Below the pieces are notes generated by a model, which saw only the letters and a list, made by a program, of their open reading frames with translations, made no database searches and was not told the origin of the DNA. Below, piece by piece: positions 1 through 8,060 of a stretch of 64,000 nt of DNA; position 1 is the stretch's first letter; each line of letters opens with the position of its first letter. The DNA lies in the NCBI RefSeq assembly GCF_018390535.1, contig NZ_JAHBBW010000002.1:124001-188000 (forward strand). The letters are read 5' to 3'. The DNA comes from Bacteroides propionicigenes (GTDB lineage: Bacteria; Bacteroidota; Bacteroidia; Bacteroidales; Bacteroidaceae). A program made the translations under genes and the position numbers.

Positions 1-582
1 CTCAGTAGCATCAGCCGGTTCCGCGTGTACCTCTTTCAATACCTCCTTGTCACTGCCTACATACACCACTGCATTTCTCGCAATGGACGGAGCTTGCTGT
101 GCCAAGGTTGTATTTAGGGAACTGATATTAGTAATCTTTTCAAACTCATCTGTGTCAAAAATGGCATTGGCAACAATATGTACGGCAGAAACTCCCGTCA
201 AGCCCACGAACTTGGCACCGGTTGTCCCAAAAAGCGCACTCCATTTCTTCGTGTTAGCTTGGGCTGCAGCTTCTTCAGTACCATCCGGCAATTCTTTAGA
301 TATCTGATACTTGTATTTCACCGCACCGGCTGCATCCGTAAAGAAGAACGCCAGGTTCTGTATGTTACCCTGAGCGGCAGCAGCATTGGCATCTTCCGTC
401 CAAATAGCTCCTCCGGCATCCATAGTTGCGCGTGTAGATGCATCCCCCAGTCCCTTGATAGATACAATCAGCGTCTTAGGCGTATTGTCGTCCGGCAATC
501 CATTCCCAAGCTCATCGTCATTGCTACATGCCGCGAACGCCAATCCGGCCAATCCCAGCATAAAAAACTTGTTTAGCTTCAT
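1..582 (-). CDS. Fimbrillin-like lipoprotein, C-terminus cut by window edge
   Basis: Reading the minus strand from the ATG at 582 gives an open frame of 194 codons with no stop before the window edge. The protein starts with a lipoprotein signal (MKLNKFFML...LAFAAC, lipid-accepting Cys19), then an Asn/Asp-rich linker, then a beta-rich segment with KTLIVSIKG and VHIVANA. The latter resembles the N-terminal domain of Bacteroidales FimA/Mfa1-type fimbrillins (seen by eye, not by profile search). Fimbrillins are exported as lipoproteins and polymerise at the cell surface after proteolytic processing. Its place directly downstream of the DUF3575 and DUF3868 genes, 45 bp away on the same strand, supports a fimbrial or surface-adhesin role. 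The C-terminal part is outside the window, so the exact fimbrillin type is undecided. Confidence 0.7.
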   Translation of the reverse strand, partial: MKLNKFFMLGLAGLAFAACSNDDELGNGLPDDNTPKTLIVSIKGLGDASTRATMDAGGAIWTEDANAAAAQGNIQNLAFFFTDAAGAVKYKYQISKELPDGTEEAAAQANTKKWSALFGTTGAKFVGLTGVSAVHIVANAIFDTDEFEKITNISSLNTTLAQQAPSIARNAVVYVGSDKEVLKEVHAEPADATE

Positions 583-627
583 AATTTTAAGAATTAGTAA
601 ATAAATAAATGAATAGTTCGTTTCTCT

Positions 628-2106
628 TTATAAGTCCGCTATCACGCCCTCCACATTGCGCAGGTTCTCCTTGGCCTCCGCATCGCCCGTGGCGGCGGCA
701 CGTTGGAGCACGGCACGTGCCTTCTCGTACTGCCGGTCGTTGGCGTAGGCCACGCCCAGGCAGTTCAGCACCCGTACATCGGCCTCTTCCTGCAAGGGAA
801 GCAGCAGGAGGATGGCCTCCCGCAAGCGGCCACGCCCCAGTTCGTAGCGCGCGGCATTCACCACGGCCGGCACATTGCCGGGATACGTGCGGGCGGCTAT
901 CAGCAGGACTTCGCCATGCTGCGGGGTGTCCGCCCCGTAGGACGCCGCCACCTGGTACATCTCTTCCACACTCAGCAGGCGAGGATTGGTGTGTATCTGC
1001 TTGCGGGCCTCCTCCAGGTTGAAGTTACGCACCTTGTACTCGATGCGGTACTCATTACGGCGAAGCGGCGGATACACCTCGTTCACCAGCCGCTGGTACA
1101 CCTCCGGCGGGAACTCATCTTTGAAGCGCTGCTCGCAGGTGTCCAAATCGCCCCCGCAGGCATCCACCACGGCAATCACCTCTTTCTGCTGCAACAAATT
1201 GGGATACTTGTCCAGCTCCAAGCGCAGCCCCGCCCAGTCTTCACCCCGCCATACCACGTGCCACAGGCGTGTATCCACTTTTGTCTCCTTCTGCACATAT
1301 TGCGCAAAGGCCTCGGCACGACGTTGTGAGAGTTTCTCATTATAGGCGGCACGCCCTTCCGGCGAAGCGTAACCAGTGATGTATATGCCCGTAATTGTCA
1401 GGTCTTCGTTGTCCTTTACAATGTCGATGGAGTGGCGCACACTGTCCAATTCCCGGCGGTTGTTGTGGAATGCCGGGTCTATCTTATGGCTGTCCTGGCG
1501 GAAGTTCAAACGGGCCACTTTCACCTCATCACGCATCTTCACCGGCTCCTTCAATGGCGGGACGAATGCCACCGTATAATGCGGCCGGAACAGTTGCAGG
1601 AACGTGCTCTTCACGGGAGACTCTTCTGTGCCCTTGTCGCACTCTGCACAGCCCGTGGTCTGTTCACGCAGTACCAGACGGGCGGAGCCGAGCCACGGCT
1701 CGTAAGGTATCACCGTGCTGTATTCCACTTGTTGCGCCTTGCCGTTCTTGCGCCGCAGCACGGTCTGCGCGCCGTCGGTCACGGCAGAGCCGGTCAACGC
1801 CTTGGTACGACGATGTATCTTGTCGCGCACCTTGCCGTCCAGCACCACTGAGGGAAGTTCCAGACTTTTACCGCCCTCCTTGGCCACTACCACCGGGTAG
1901 AGGCGTACGCTTTCCTGGCGCTTCACATGCATGCCGGCCACATCGAGCACAAGGTTCACGTGCACCTCACGCCCATGCTTCTTTACTTCGTCATCTACCA
2001 CGCGCACTCCGGCCAGGTGTCCCGTCTGTGCACAAACCGGAGCATACGCTCCGAACAAGAGCAGTGCGCCGCATATCCATTTGCCATATATCCGTTCTTT
2101 TTTCAT
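628..2106 (-). CDS. DUF3868-type OmpA/TPR protein of fimbrial cluster
   Basis: 492 residues with a signal peptide (cleavage near VCA-Q, residues 26-27). Residues 30-200 are a beta-rich region resembling DUF3868. An OmpA-like peptidoglycan-binding region follows at about 205-300, with GYASPEG at 245-251 and a following NEKLSQRRAEA. TPR-like helices run from about 385 to the end. Genes of this type sit with DUF3575 and fimbrillin genes in Bacteroides, and the product is expected in the outer membrane or periplasm, perhaps anchoring the fimbria to the wall (inference). It is 14 bp downstream of the DUF3575 gene and 45 bp upstream of the fimbrillin, so one transcript is likely. Its whole length can be aligned by eye with the lipoprotein at 53537, suggesting a shared origin. 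GC content is visibly higher than in most neighbouring genes. Confidence 0.8.
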   Translation of the reverse strand: MKKERIYGKWICGALLLFGAYAPVCAQTGHLAGVRVVDDEVKKHGREVHVNLVLDVAGMHVKRQESVRLYPVVVAKEGGKSLELPSVVLDGKVRDKIHRRTKALTGSAVTDGAQTVLRRKNGKAQQVEYSTVIPYEPWLGSARLVLREQTTGCAECDKGTEESPVKSTFLQLFRPHYTVAFVPPLKEPVKMRDEVKVARLNFRQDSHKIDPAFHNNRRELDSVRHSIDIVKDNEDLTITGIYITGYASPEGRAAYNEKLSQRRAEAFAQYVQKETKVDTRLWHVVWRGEDWAGLRLELDKYPNLLQQKEVIAVVDACGGDLDTCEQRFKDEFPPEVYQRLVNEVYPPLRRNEYRIEYKVRNFNLEEARKQIHTNPRLLSVEEMYQVAASYGADTPQHGEVLLIAARTYPGNVPAVVNAARYELGRGRLREAILLLLPLQEEADVRVLNCLGVAYANDRQYEKARAVLQRAAATGDAEAKENLRNVEGVIADL

Positions 2107-2120
2107 AATGCGCTTCCTCC

Positions 2121-2684
2121 TTATTTAATAATGTATATCAGTGATACGGCGGCTTTGGTGACGCTAAAGTAGCCTTTGTCGTTCTTCTCTTTCCACTCGC
2201 CGCACTTGGGACAGTCGTATTTGTCATAATGATTTTGCACGTAACCCACGCCTACACTCGTTTCAATGCTCCAGCGGCTGTTCAATACCCATTGGTAGCC
2301 ATAGGCCAGACCCGCGCCGTAGTAGTAGCCCTCGTAGCGGTAGCCTTTGGTAGAGGGGTAGATGCCCAGAGGGAATTCCACGTTACCCACGTTGAACTGC
2401 CCTCCGAGCAGGTGCAGGCCCAAGAAGTGTCCGTTGAATGCCTCGCACAGCCAGTATCGTGCTTCGGGCTGTGCCATCCAGTGCTTCCACTTCTTGCTGT
2501 CCGAGAAAGTAAAAGGATTATAGTTGGCGGAAAGGTCCAGCGTCCACTTGGGAGCCAGACGGAATTCGGCGCCCAGGTTGAAGGTGGTCGTGGCATCATA
2601 CAGCAGGTTCGTTTTGACGGCTATATCCTGCGCTGACAAAGAGATGCCGATAAATAGGAAAATAATACAAAAGCTCTTTTTCAT
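2121..2684 (-). CDS. DUF3575 outer-membrane protein
   Basis: 187 residues. The N-terminal signal peptide (MKKSFCIIFLFIGISLSAQ) is followed by IAVKTNLLYDATTTFNLGAEFRL, the start typical of DUF3575 proteins, which are predicted small outer-membrane barrels. Alternating aromatic strands (YWLCEAFNGHF, GYRYEGYYYGAGLAYGY) and a C-terminus ending in a strand fit a barrel. Two cysteines occur in CPKC at about residues 159-162. It is the first gene of the fimbrial operon and lies immediately downstream of the invertible segment, so its transcription probably depends on that segment's orientation. The precise function of DUF3575 is not known to me. Confidence 0.8.
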   Translation of the reverse strand: MKKSFCIIFLFIGISLSAQDIAVKTNLLYDATTTFNLGAEFRLAPKWTLDLSANYNPFTFSDSKKWKHWMAQPEARYWLCEAFNGHFLGLHLLGGQFNVGNVEFPLGIYPSTKGYRYEGYYYGAGLAYGYQWVLNSRWSIETSVGVGYVQNHYDKYDCPKCGEWKEKNDKGYFSVTKAAVSLIYIIK

Positions 2685-2742
2685 ACTCTCCGTTTTTATA
2701 TGATATAAGTTATCTATTTATATGCCTTGTCGTTTTAACATT

Positions 2743-2761
2743 TCCGTTACTTTGTAGGTAA
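2743..2761 (+). repeat. Left inverted repeat of invertible segment
   Basis: TCCGTTACTTTGTAGGTAA is the exact reverse complement of 3054-3072. The arm contains a small dyad, GTTAC (2746-2750), a 7-bp centre, then GTAAC (2758-2762). This is the usual form of a tyrosine recombinase core site: two recombinase half-sites around a short crossover region. Confidence 0.9.
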
Positions 2762-3053
2762 CGGGAAACAAGGAGAAACACGCTACAAGAGGCATTCTTG
2801 TACCGACATAACCAACTGTTACGGATTATCGGATGAATAAAGAGAGTACGGGCAGATCTTCCCGTGTTAATTTTACATAACACGGCTATGGGAGTATTAT
2901 GCATTTCCCATTAAGGGAAAATACTGTCATTCAAACTAATGTGCCTTATAAATATATAGAAAGGCTGTTTTTACTTATTTTTCAAAAAAAAATCCTTTTT
3001 TCTTGTTTGATACAAATGTTTTGTTGATATTTGTGATAAACAAATAATTTCCA
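2762..3053. promoter_or_regulatory. Candidate invertible (phase-variable) promoter segment of the fimbrial operon
   Basis: A 292-bp non-coding segment lies between perfect 19-bp inverted repeats. It sits between the first gene of the fimbrial operon (start codon at 2684) and a tyrosine recombinase gene (3136-4044). Promoter-like sequences cluster near its right end. Reading left there is TTTG (complement of 3041-3044), 20 bp, then AACATTTG (complement of 3013-3020). Reading right there is TTTG at 3006-3009 or CTTG at 3002-3005, followed by GATATTTG at 3026-3033. Each -7 box differs from TAnnTTTG at one position, so the on/off state in this assembly cannot be decided by eye. After inversion the rightward promoter would face the operon with a leader of roughly 90 nt. 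Confidence 0.8.
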
Positions 3054-3072
3054 TTACCTACAAAGTAACGGA
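3054..3072 (+). repeat. Right inverted repeat of invertible segment
   Basis: TTACCTACAAAGTAACGGA is the exact reverse complement of 2743-2761. Its internal dyad is one base imperfect (ATTAC at 3053-3057, GTAAC at 3065-3069), with the same 7-bp asymmetric centre CTACAAA. The asymmetric centre would force inversion rather than an ambiguous outcome. It lies 64 bp beyond the 3' end of the recombinase gene. Confidence 0.9.
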
Positions 3073-3135
3073 GAACGTTTGTTGTATTATCAGAAAGTCA
3101 ACATGATACATCGTACTTACTTAAAGATTCACAAA

Positions 3136-4044
3136 TTACTGTTTATCAAATATATAAGATACTATTTCCTTATTCATATCCCATATCTTATTATCCGAGT
3201 GTCTCTTAAAGTAAGTTTCTGTTACTTTAACAGAAGAATGTCCCATTGCATTACTGATAAGCTCTTGTTGATAATTCCGATAATTTGCAATAGTAGCCCA
3301 GCTATGCCTTGCCGTATAGCTCGTCAATCCCGTAATGCCGTTTATATATTCTCCTAATTTCTTTAAGCGATAATTAAAACCGCGCAGAGCGTTTTGGTAT
3401 TGCCGGTACTCATTCTTTCCCGGATGATGAATAAGAGGAAATAAATAGGGAGAAGCCTCGTCGGTATTCCTGAGACTGCGGATAATCTCCATTGCTTTAG
3501 CCTCAACGCGTACAGTGAGCCATGCGCCTGTCTTTTTACGACGATATACTATCACATTATCATGTAAATCACAATGCCGCAGATAAGCAATATCCACAAA
3601 CGGCATTCCACGAAGCATAAAAAGCAATAGAAAAAGCAAGCGTGTGGATTCCAGACTTTCATCCGCCACAGGTGTATCAAGCCGGCGGAACACATCTTCA
3701 TCCACAGCACGTTTCACGGTAACCTTTGTTCCCGTATACACCCCTTTGAAAAGTCTGGGTTGATAAGACGCCATCCCTTCATCCACAGCGCGAAAGTAAG
3801 TGGCACGCAACATTCTCATATAAGTGGAAATCGTATTCCAATGGAGCTGACGTCCCAGCAGATACTCTTGAAACGCTTTCAGCCACACGGGAGTGACTTC
3901 TTCAAAACTTATGGAATCCCGCTCCATAAAGTCCTTGATGCGATTCAAGGTACTTTGATACACGTGCGCCGTACCCATGCGCCGTTCTCCTCTCAACTGA
4001 GAGATAGTCATGGCCATATAGGCCGACAGATTTGTTTTACTCAT
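3136..4044 (-). CDS. Tyrosine recombinase, probable invertase of the adjacent promoter
   Basis: 302 residues, with an N-terminal SAM-like DNA-binding domain (about 5-100) and a C-terminal catalytic domain. Catalytic residues visible are Arg145 (MLRG), Lys170/171 (RRKKTG), Arg246 with His247 (ARHSW), His269 (MGHSS) and the nucleophile Tyr278 (TETYF). The first His of the usual HxxR is Tyr243, a substitution I associate with Bacteroidetes recombinases. Its size and domain plan match promoter invertases as well as integrases. No excisionase, attachment site in a tRNA gene or other mobile-element gene is nearby. The inverted repeats at 2743-3072 end 64 bp from its stop codon. I infer that it inverts that segment; this is not proven by sequence. 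Confidence 0.85.
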   Translation of the reverse strand: MSKTNLSAYMAMTISQLRGERRMGTAHVYQSTLNRIKDFMERDSISFEEVTPVWLKAFQEYLLGRQLHWNTISTYMRMLRATYFRAVDEGMASYQPRLFKGVYTGTKVTVKRAVDEDVFRRLDTPVADESLESTRLLFLLLFMLRGMPFVDIAYLRHCDLHDNVIVYRRKKTGAWLTVRVEAKAMEIIRSLRNTDEASPYLFPLIHHPGKNEYRQYQNALRGFNYRLKKLGEYINGITGLTSYTARHSWATIANYRNYQQELISNAMGHSSVKVTETYFKRHSDNKIWDMNKEIVSYIFDKQ

Positions 4045-4185
4045 ATAGCTCTACTTTAAAAGTGAGCCATATAAATGCCTAAAAAACAGATTAGTTCAGG
4101 TGATGATTCTGTTAAAAAAACACACAGATTACAAACTTTAATACACATCCGGAAGTTTGTCTGTCTTCCGAAATACCGGAATTTA

Positions 4186-4890
4186 TCAAAAATGCGCTAC
4201 GGCAAGTGTCAGCACACTGATACGCACGCCCTTTACATCCCGAAATACATCGGCGCACGCAGTGGTGGTAGCTCCGGTAGTAAGCACATCATCTACCAAC
4301 AGGATATGTTTTCCGACGAAACGTTCGAGATGGCGGAGATGAAAGATGCCGTCCACATTCTCCCACCGCTCATAGGCAGACTTACTTGTCTGTGTCTCCG
4401 TATGCTTCCTGCGCATCACGGAAACAGTATCCAAAGGAATACCCGTAACTGCAGCCACACCTTTGGCGATACATTCACTCTGATTGTACCCCCGCATCCG
4501 TTGCTTGCGGGGATGTAAAGGGATGGGAACTATGACGTCCACATTATGAAAGAACCCCGAAACAGTCAGTTCCGCCGCCATAAAGCACCCCATTATCTCT
4601 CCCAAGTCCTTACGGCCGCTATATTTCAATTGATACAGTATCCGGCGGAAATCACTGCCCTTATGGTAAAAGAAATAGGAGGTAGCGCGTTCCAAAGGAA
4701 GCTTTCCCCAGAACATACGTTCCACCGGATTATCCGTACGAAGATGATAATCCGTACGAGGCAGATCCATATTACATTTCAGACAAATAGCCTCTTCTCC
4801 TTCCTGCAGGGGTGTGCCACACACTGCACACTGACGGGAAAAGAACAAATGAAGAAAAGATAAGAACCAAGTTTTAAGTGTGCTTTCCAT
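4186..4890 (-). CDS. comF: ComF family phosphoribosyltransferase-like protein
   Basis: 234 residues from the ATG at 4890; a TTG two codons upstream is a less likely start. The N-terminus carries two CxxC pairs (CAVC at 21-24, CLKC at 36-39), a probable zinc site. The rest has the type I phosphoribosyltransferase fold, with IVPIPLHPRKQRMRGYNQS and the PRPP-binding loop LVDDVLTTGATT. In competent bacteria ComF acts in uptake of transforming DNA; its role in Bacteroides is not established. The gene lies 12 bp downstream of the small lipoprotein gene on the same strand and is probably co-transcribed with it. Confidence 0.85.
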   Translation of the reverse strand: MESTLKTWFLSFLHLFFSRQCAVCGTPLQEGEEAICLKCNMDLPRTDYHLRTDNPVERMFWGKLPLERATSYFFYHKGSDFRRILYQLKYSGRKDLGEIMGCFMAAELTVSGFFHNVDVIVPIPLHPRKQRMRGYNQSECIAKGVAAVTGIPLDTVSVMRRKHTETQTSKSAYERWENVDGIFHLRHLERFVGKHILLVDDVLTTGATTTACADVFRDVKGVRISVLTLAVAHF

Positions 4891-4902
4891 TATCAAAAAA
4901 AA

Positions 4903-5367
4903 CTATTTATCCGCATCCTGCTTATAAATAAGTTTTCCACGTTGGCTGACAGTCCATTTATCATTTTCCAGACGCACATTCTTCGTATCGTCATCCTCTG
5001 CATTCCAAGCATATCCGCCGGCAGGCAGGCTACGACGGTCGAGGATTTCATTCGGAGCACCTTCTTCCGGGAAGAACAGTTCTACTTGAGTGGAATCCGG
5101 ACTGAACACAATGAACAATGTATTCTCCGCATTTTCCACAGAAGCCAGGCGAACGCCTTTTTCCCACAACCGGATGCAATCTTTCTGCACCTCGCTCCAT
5201 GTATATCCGGCCGAAGCAACACATCCATGTTCGTCCTTATCGTTTCCGACCATTTCTGTTTTTTCAGCTGCATCGGCTGTTTCAGCTTTTTTTTCGCGGG
5301 CGTTTCCGCAACTCACCAAGAATGCTCCGGCACATACCAGGCACATAGAAATCACTTTAACATTCAT
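4903..5367 (-). CDS. Small lipoprotein of unknown function
   Basis: 154 residues with a clear lipoprotein signal (MNVKVISMCLVCAGAFLVSC, Cys20), then an acidic, Lys/Glu-rich linker and a compact domain (residues 50-150). The domain begins CVASAGYTWSEVQKDCIRLWEKG and contains LFIVFSPDSTQVELFFPEE. I do not recognise a characterised family. The product is expected to be membrane-anchored. A TACCTTTG -7 box lies on the minus strand at 5401-5408, so the transcript should start close to the gene and continue into the ComF-like gene. Confidence 0.65.
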   Translation of the reverse strand: MNVKVISMCLVCAGAFLVSCGNAREKKAETADAAEKTEMVGNDKDEHGCVASAGYTWSEVQKDCIRLWEKGVRLASVENAENTLFIVFSPDSTQVELFFPEEGAPNEILDRRSLPAGGYAWNAEDDDTKNVRLENDKWTVSQRGKLIYKQDADK

Positions 5368-5673
5368 AGTTATTGGTTTTTAATGTTTTTATATTCACGC
5401 CAAAGGTAGAAATAAATATGATAGGAACGAATAAATCCTGCAATTCTTATACCTTAATTATCCTGTACAATGAGCGAACAAGAGGTGTGCAATACTAATA
5501 ATGTCCCAGCATATATCATTTATGTTCAAAAATGCAGAACCGGAAGTTTTTTGTCTGCCCAAAGACTATCGGGATAATTATTTTTGCTTTACATTTACAG
5601 AGGATTAAGTACGGTCCACCCCTCCGAAACGAATAGAAAAACAACTACTTATTAATATACCAAACGAAAAAAC
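5368..5673. other. Divergent intergenic region with two promoters
   Basis: 306 bp between the leftward lipoprotein gene and the rightward heparinase gene. It holds a minus-strand -7 box (complement of CAAAGGTA, 5401-5408) for the lipoprotein and a plus-strand -7 box TATTTTTG at 5579-5586 for the heparinase. A TTTG at 5550-5553 is 25 bp upstream of the latter, longer than the usual 19-21. I see no operator, small gene or repeat between them. Confidence 0.55.
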
Positions 5674-7995
5674 ATGAAAAAAAGCATTCTATTTATCACG
5701 AGTCTTTTCCTCTGCGTTTTCTGCCTGACAAGCAATGCCCAACAAAACAGGACAGAAGTTACTTGGGAGAATATGGAAGGTGTCACAGTGCCCATTCCCC
5801 CGCAAGTACATCCCCGACTTTATGTACGCTCCACCGATGTACCGGATTTGAAAAAACGAATGAACCATCCGCACGTAAAAGAAGTACTTGCCACCCTAAA
5901 GAAATTGGGCAAGGATCGTACTCCTGAAGAAGAAGCAAAGGTAAAGGACAGAGGATTCCGTTATTACTTTGAGATGCGTGGTGTGACCAGCCGCGTACAA
6001 GTACAAGCACTCGACTATCTGGTATACGGTGACAAAAAACAAGCCAGAAGCGCCATTACCGCCATGCTGGACACGCTCCAGAACGTCAATTATGGAACAA
6101 AAGGAGATTTGTCACGCGCCAGCGGAGTGATGCTGACCTGCGGTGCAATGGTGTACGACTGGTGCTACGACCAAATGAAAGAATCTGAAAAGAAGGCTTA
6201 TATCGAATCTTTCATCCGCATAGCCAAAACAATGGAATGCGGTTACCCGCCACGCAACAACGAGCCGATAGCCGGACATTCCAGTGAGTGGATGATACTA
6301 CGGGATATGCTTTCCGCCGGCATAGCCATCTACGACGAATATCCGGATATGTACAATTACGTAATAAAGATGATGTTCAAGGATTATCTGCCTGTAAGAA
6401 ACTACATCTACTCCGGACACAATTACCATCAGGGAACAAGCTACGTAAATGTACGTTTCAGCAATGACCTTTTCTCTTTGTGGATATTAGACCGCATGGG
6501 TACAGGAGCCATATACAATCCGGCACAGCAATTCGTACTTTATGACTTCTTATATCGCCGACGTCCGGACGGACAGGTAATGCCGGCGGGTGACACTAAT
6601 CCTATCCGCAGAAACATGCCTTCTTATTCATTACCCGCCATGCTGGCTTCCAGTTTCTACAAAGACAGCTACTTGGCATACGAGTACGAACGCAAGCCCA
6701 ATATCGAACGTCATTGCCTCATCTTCGACATTCTGTGGAGAGATTTGGATTTGAAGGCCAAAGCCCCCGACGACCTGCCGTTGACGCGTTACTCAGGAAG
6801 TCCTTTCGGCTGGATGATAGCCCGCACGGCATGGGACAAGAACAGTGTGATTGCCGAAATGAAGATAAACGAACAGTTTGTCGGCAACCATCAGCATATG
6901 GACGGCGGTTCTTTCCAATTATACTACCGAGGCCCTCTTGCCATTGACGCGGGAGCTTACCAGGGGAGTTCCGGCGGATATAACAGCCCTCACAACAAAA
7001 ATTTCTTTAAACGTACCATCGCGCATAATTCTCTGCTGGTATATAATCCGGATGAGAAATTCGCCTGCTGGAACTATGGCGGAGGCGACAAGACCGAATT
7101 CGCAGCCAACGACGGCGGACAACGTATGCCCGGCGACCGCTGGGAAACCTGCCGTTCCTTTGAAAAGCTGCTGAGCAAGGATTATACCACCGGTAAAGCA
7201 TTGGCGCACGGTTTCGGACCGGACCTTAATAAGCCGGATTATTCTTATTTGAAAGGTGATATTACGCAAGCTTATACAGATAAGGTAAAAGAGGCAAAAC
7301 GTTCTTTCGTTTTCCTCAACCTGCACTCTGCCGAAGTACCTGCCGCATTAATCGTATTCGACAAGGTGGTTTCTTCCAATCCGCAGTTCAAAAAGTTCTG
7401 GTTGCTGCACAGCATCGAGGAGCCGGTAATAGAAAATAATCGTTTCACAATCAAGCGTACCAAGAACGGAGATACGGGAATGTTGCAAAACCAGGTGTTA
7501 CTGCCCGAAATCAGTGATGCCCAAATAGAGAAGGTAGGCGGAAAAGGAAAAGAGTTCTGGGTGTTCGGAACCAACTACCCCAACGAGGCATCGCCCAACC
7601 GTCCTGATGACGCCAATGAAAAAGGAGCGTGGCGCGTAGAGGTATCTCCCAAAGCTGCCGCTACGGAAAACTACTTCCTGAATGTAATGCAAGTTGCAGA
7701 CAATACCTGCAAACAGATGAATGACGTGAAACGCATCGACGCCGAGAAAGTGGTAGGTGTGCAGATAGCTGACCGAATTGTTACTTTCAGCAAAAACAGC
7801 CAACCCTTGTCCGGTAAAGTCGATGTGAAAGTAGACGGAAACACTACCATGAAATTCGTTATAACCGACCTTATCCCGGGAACATGGCAAATCAAGAAAG
7901 ACGGAAAAGTATATATTCCCGCCATGGAGGTTCGTTCGGACGACGGCATCCTTGCCTTTGAGGGCGCTGCCGGACATTACGAATTTCTGCGCTGA
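5674..7995 (+). CDS. hepB: Heparinase II-like polysaccharide lyase (PL21)
   Basis: 773 residues with a signal peptide (to about NAQ-Q, residue 23). It matches, from memory, the Pedobacter heparinus heparinase II sequence along its whole length and is within one residue of its size. The residues known to be catalytic there occur at the same numbers here: His202 and Glu205 (GHSSEW), Tyr257 and Arg261 (SYVNVR), His406 (GNHQH). The zinc-site residues His408, Asp425 and His451 (RTIAHN) are also in place. Heparinase II cleaves heparin and heparan sulfate by beta-elimination at both glucuronic and iduronic acid linkages, in the periplasm. There are no sulfatases, SusCD genes, unsaturated glucuronyl hydrolase or hybrid two-component regulator beside it, so it is not part of a local utilisation locus. 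Confidence 0.9.
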   Translation: MKKSILFITSLFLCVFCLTSNAQQNRTEVTWENMEGVTVPIPPQVHPRLYVRSTDVPDLKKRMNHPHVKEVLATLKKLGKDRTPEEEAKVKDRGFRYYFEMRGVTSRVQVQALDYLVYGDKKQARSAITAMLDTLQNVNYGTKGDLSRASGVMLTCGAMVYDWCYDQMKESEKKAYIESFIRIAKTMECGYPPRNNEPIAGHSSEWMILRDMLSAGIAIYDEYPDMYNYVIKMMFKDYLPVRNYIYSGHNYHQGTSYVNVRFSNDLFSLWILDRMGTGAIYNPAQQFVLYDFLYRRRPDGQVMPAGDTNPIRRNMPSYSLPAMLASSFYKDSYLAYEYERKPNIERHCLIFDILWRDLDLKAKAPDDLPLTRYSGSPFGWMIARTAWDKNSVIAEMKINEQFVGNHQHMDGGSFQLYYRGPLAIDAGAYQGSSGGYNSPHNKNFFKRTIAHNSLLVYNPDEKFACWNYGGGDKTEFAANDGGQRMPGDRWETCRSFEKLLSKDYTTGKALAHGFGPDLNKPDYSYLKGDITQAYTDKVKEAKRSFVFLNLHSAEVPAALIVFDKVVSSNPQFKKFWLLHSIEEPVIENNRFTIKRTKNGDTGMLQNQVLLPEISDAQIEKVGGKGKEFWVFGTNYPNEASPNRPDDANEKGAWRVEVSPKAAATENYFLNVMQVADNTCKQMNDVKRIDAEKVVGVQIADRIVTFSKNSQPLSGKVDVKVDGNTTMKFVITDLIPGTWQIKKDGKVYIPAMEVRSDDGILAFEGAAGHYEFLR

Positions 7996-8060
7996 CGAAC
8001 AACCGTCAGGAAACAGATGCTTAGTAAAAAATAGACACATATAATATATTAGTTATATTC

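Noticed and set aside
1395..2108. Long plus-strand open frame (237 codons) opposite the DUF3868 gene
   Set aside because: It is the antisense shadow of a GC-rich coding region, Arg/Pro/Ser/Cys-rich, without a signal or domain. The minus-strand protein has clear motifs.
3136..4044. Integrase of an integrated mobile element
   Set aside because: No excisionase, mobilisation, phage or cargo genes, no tRNA-end duplication, and flanking genes are ordinary. The adjacent inverted repeats fit a local invertase better.
4149..4170. Terminator hairpin after the ComF-like gene (CGGAAG/CTTCCG)
   Set aside because: The stem is only six pairs and no T run follows on the minus strand.
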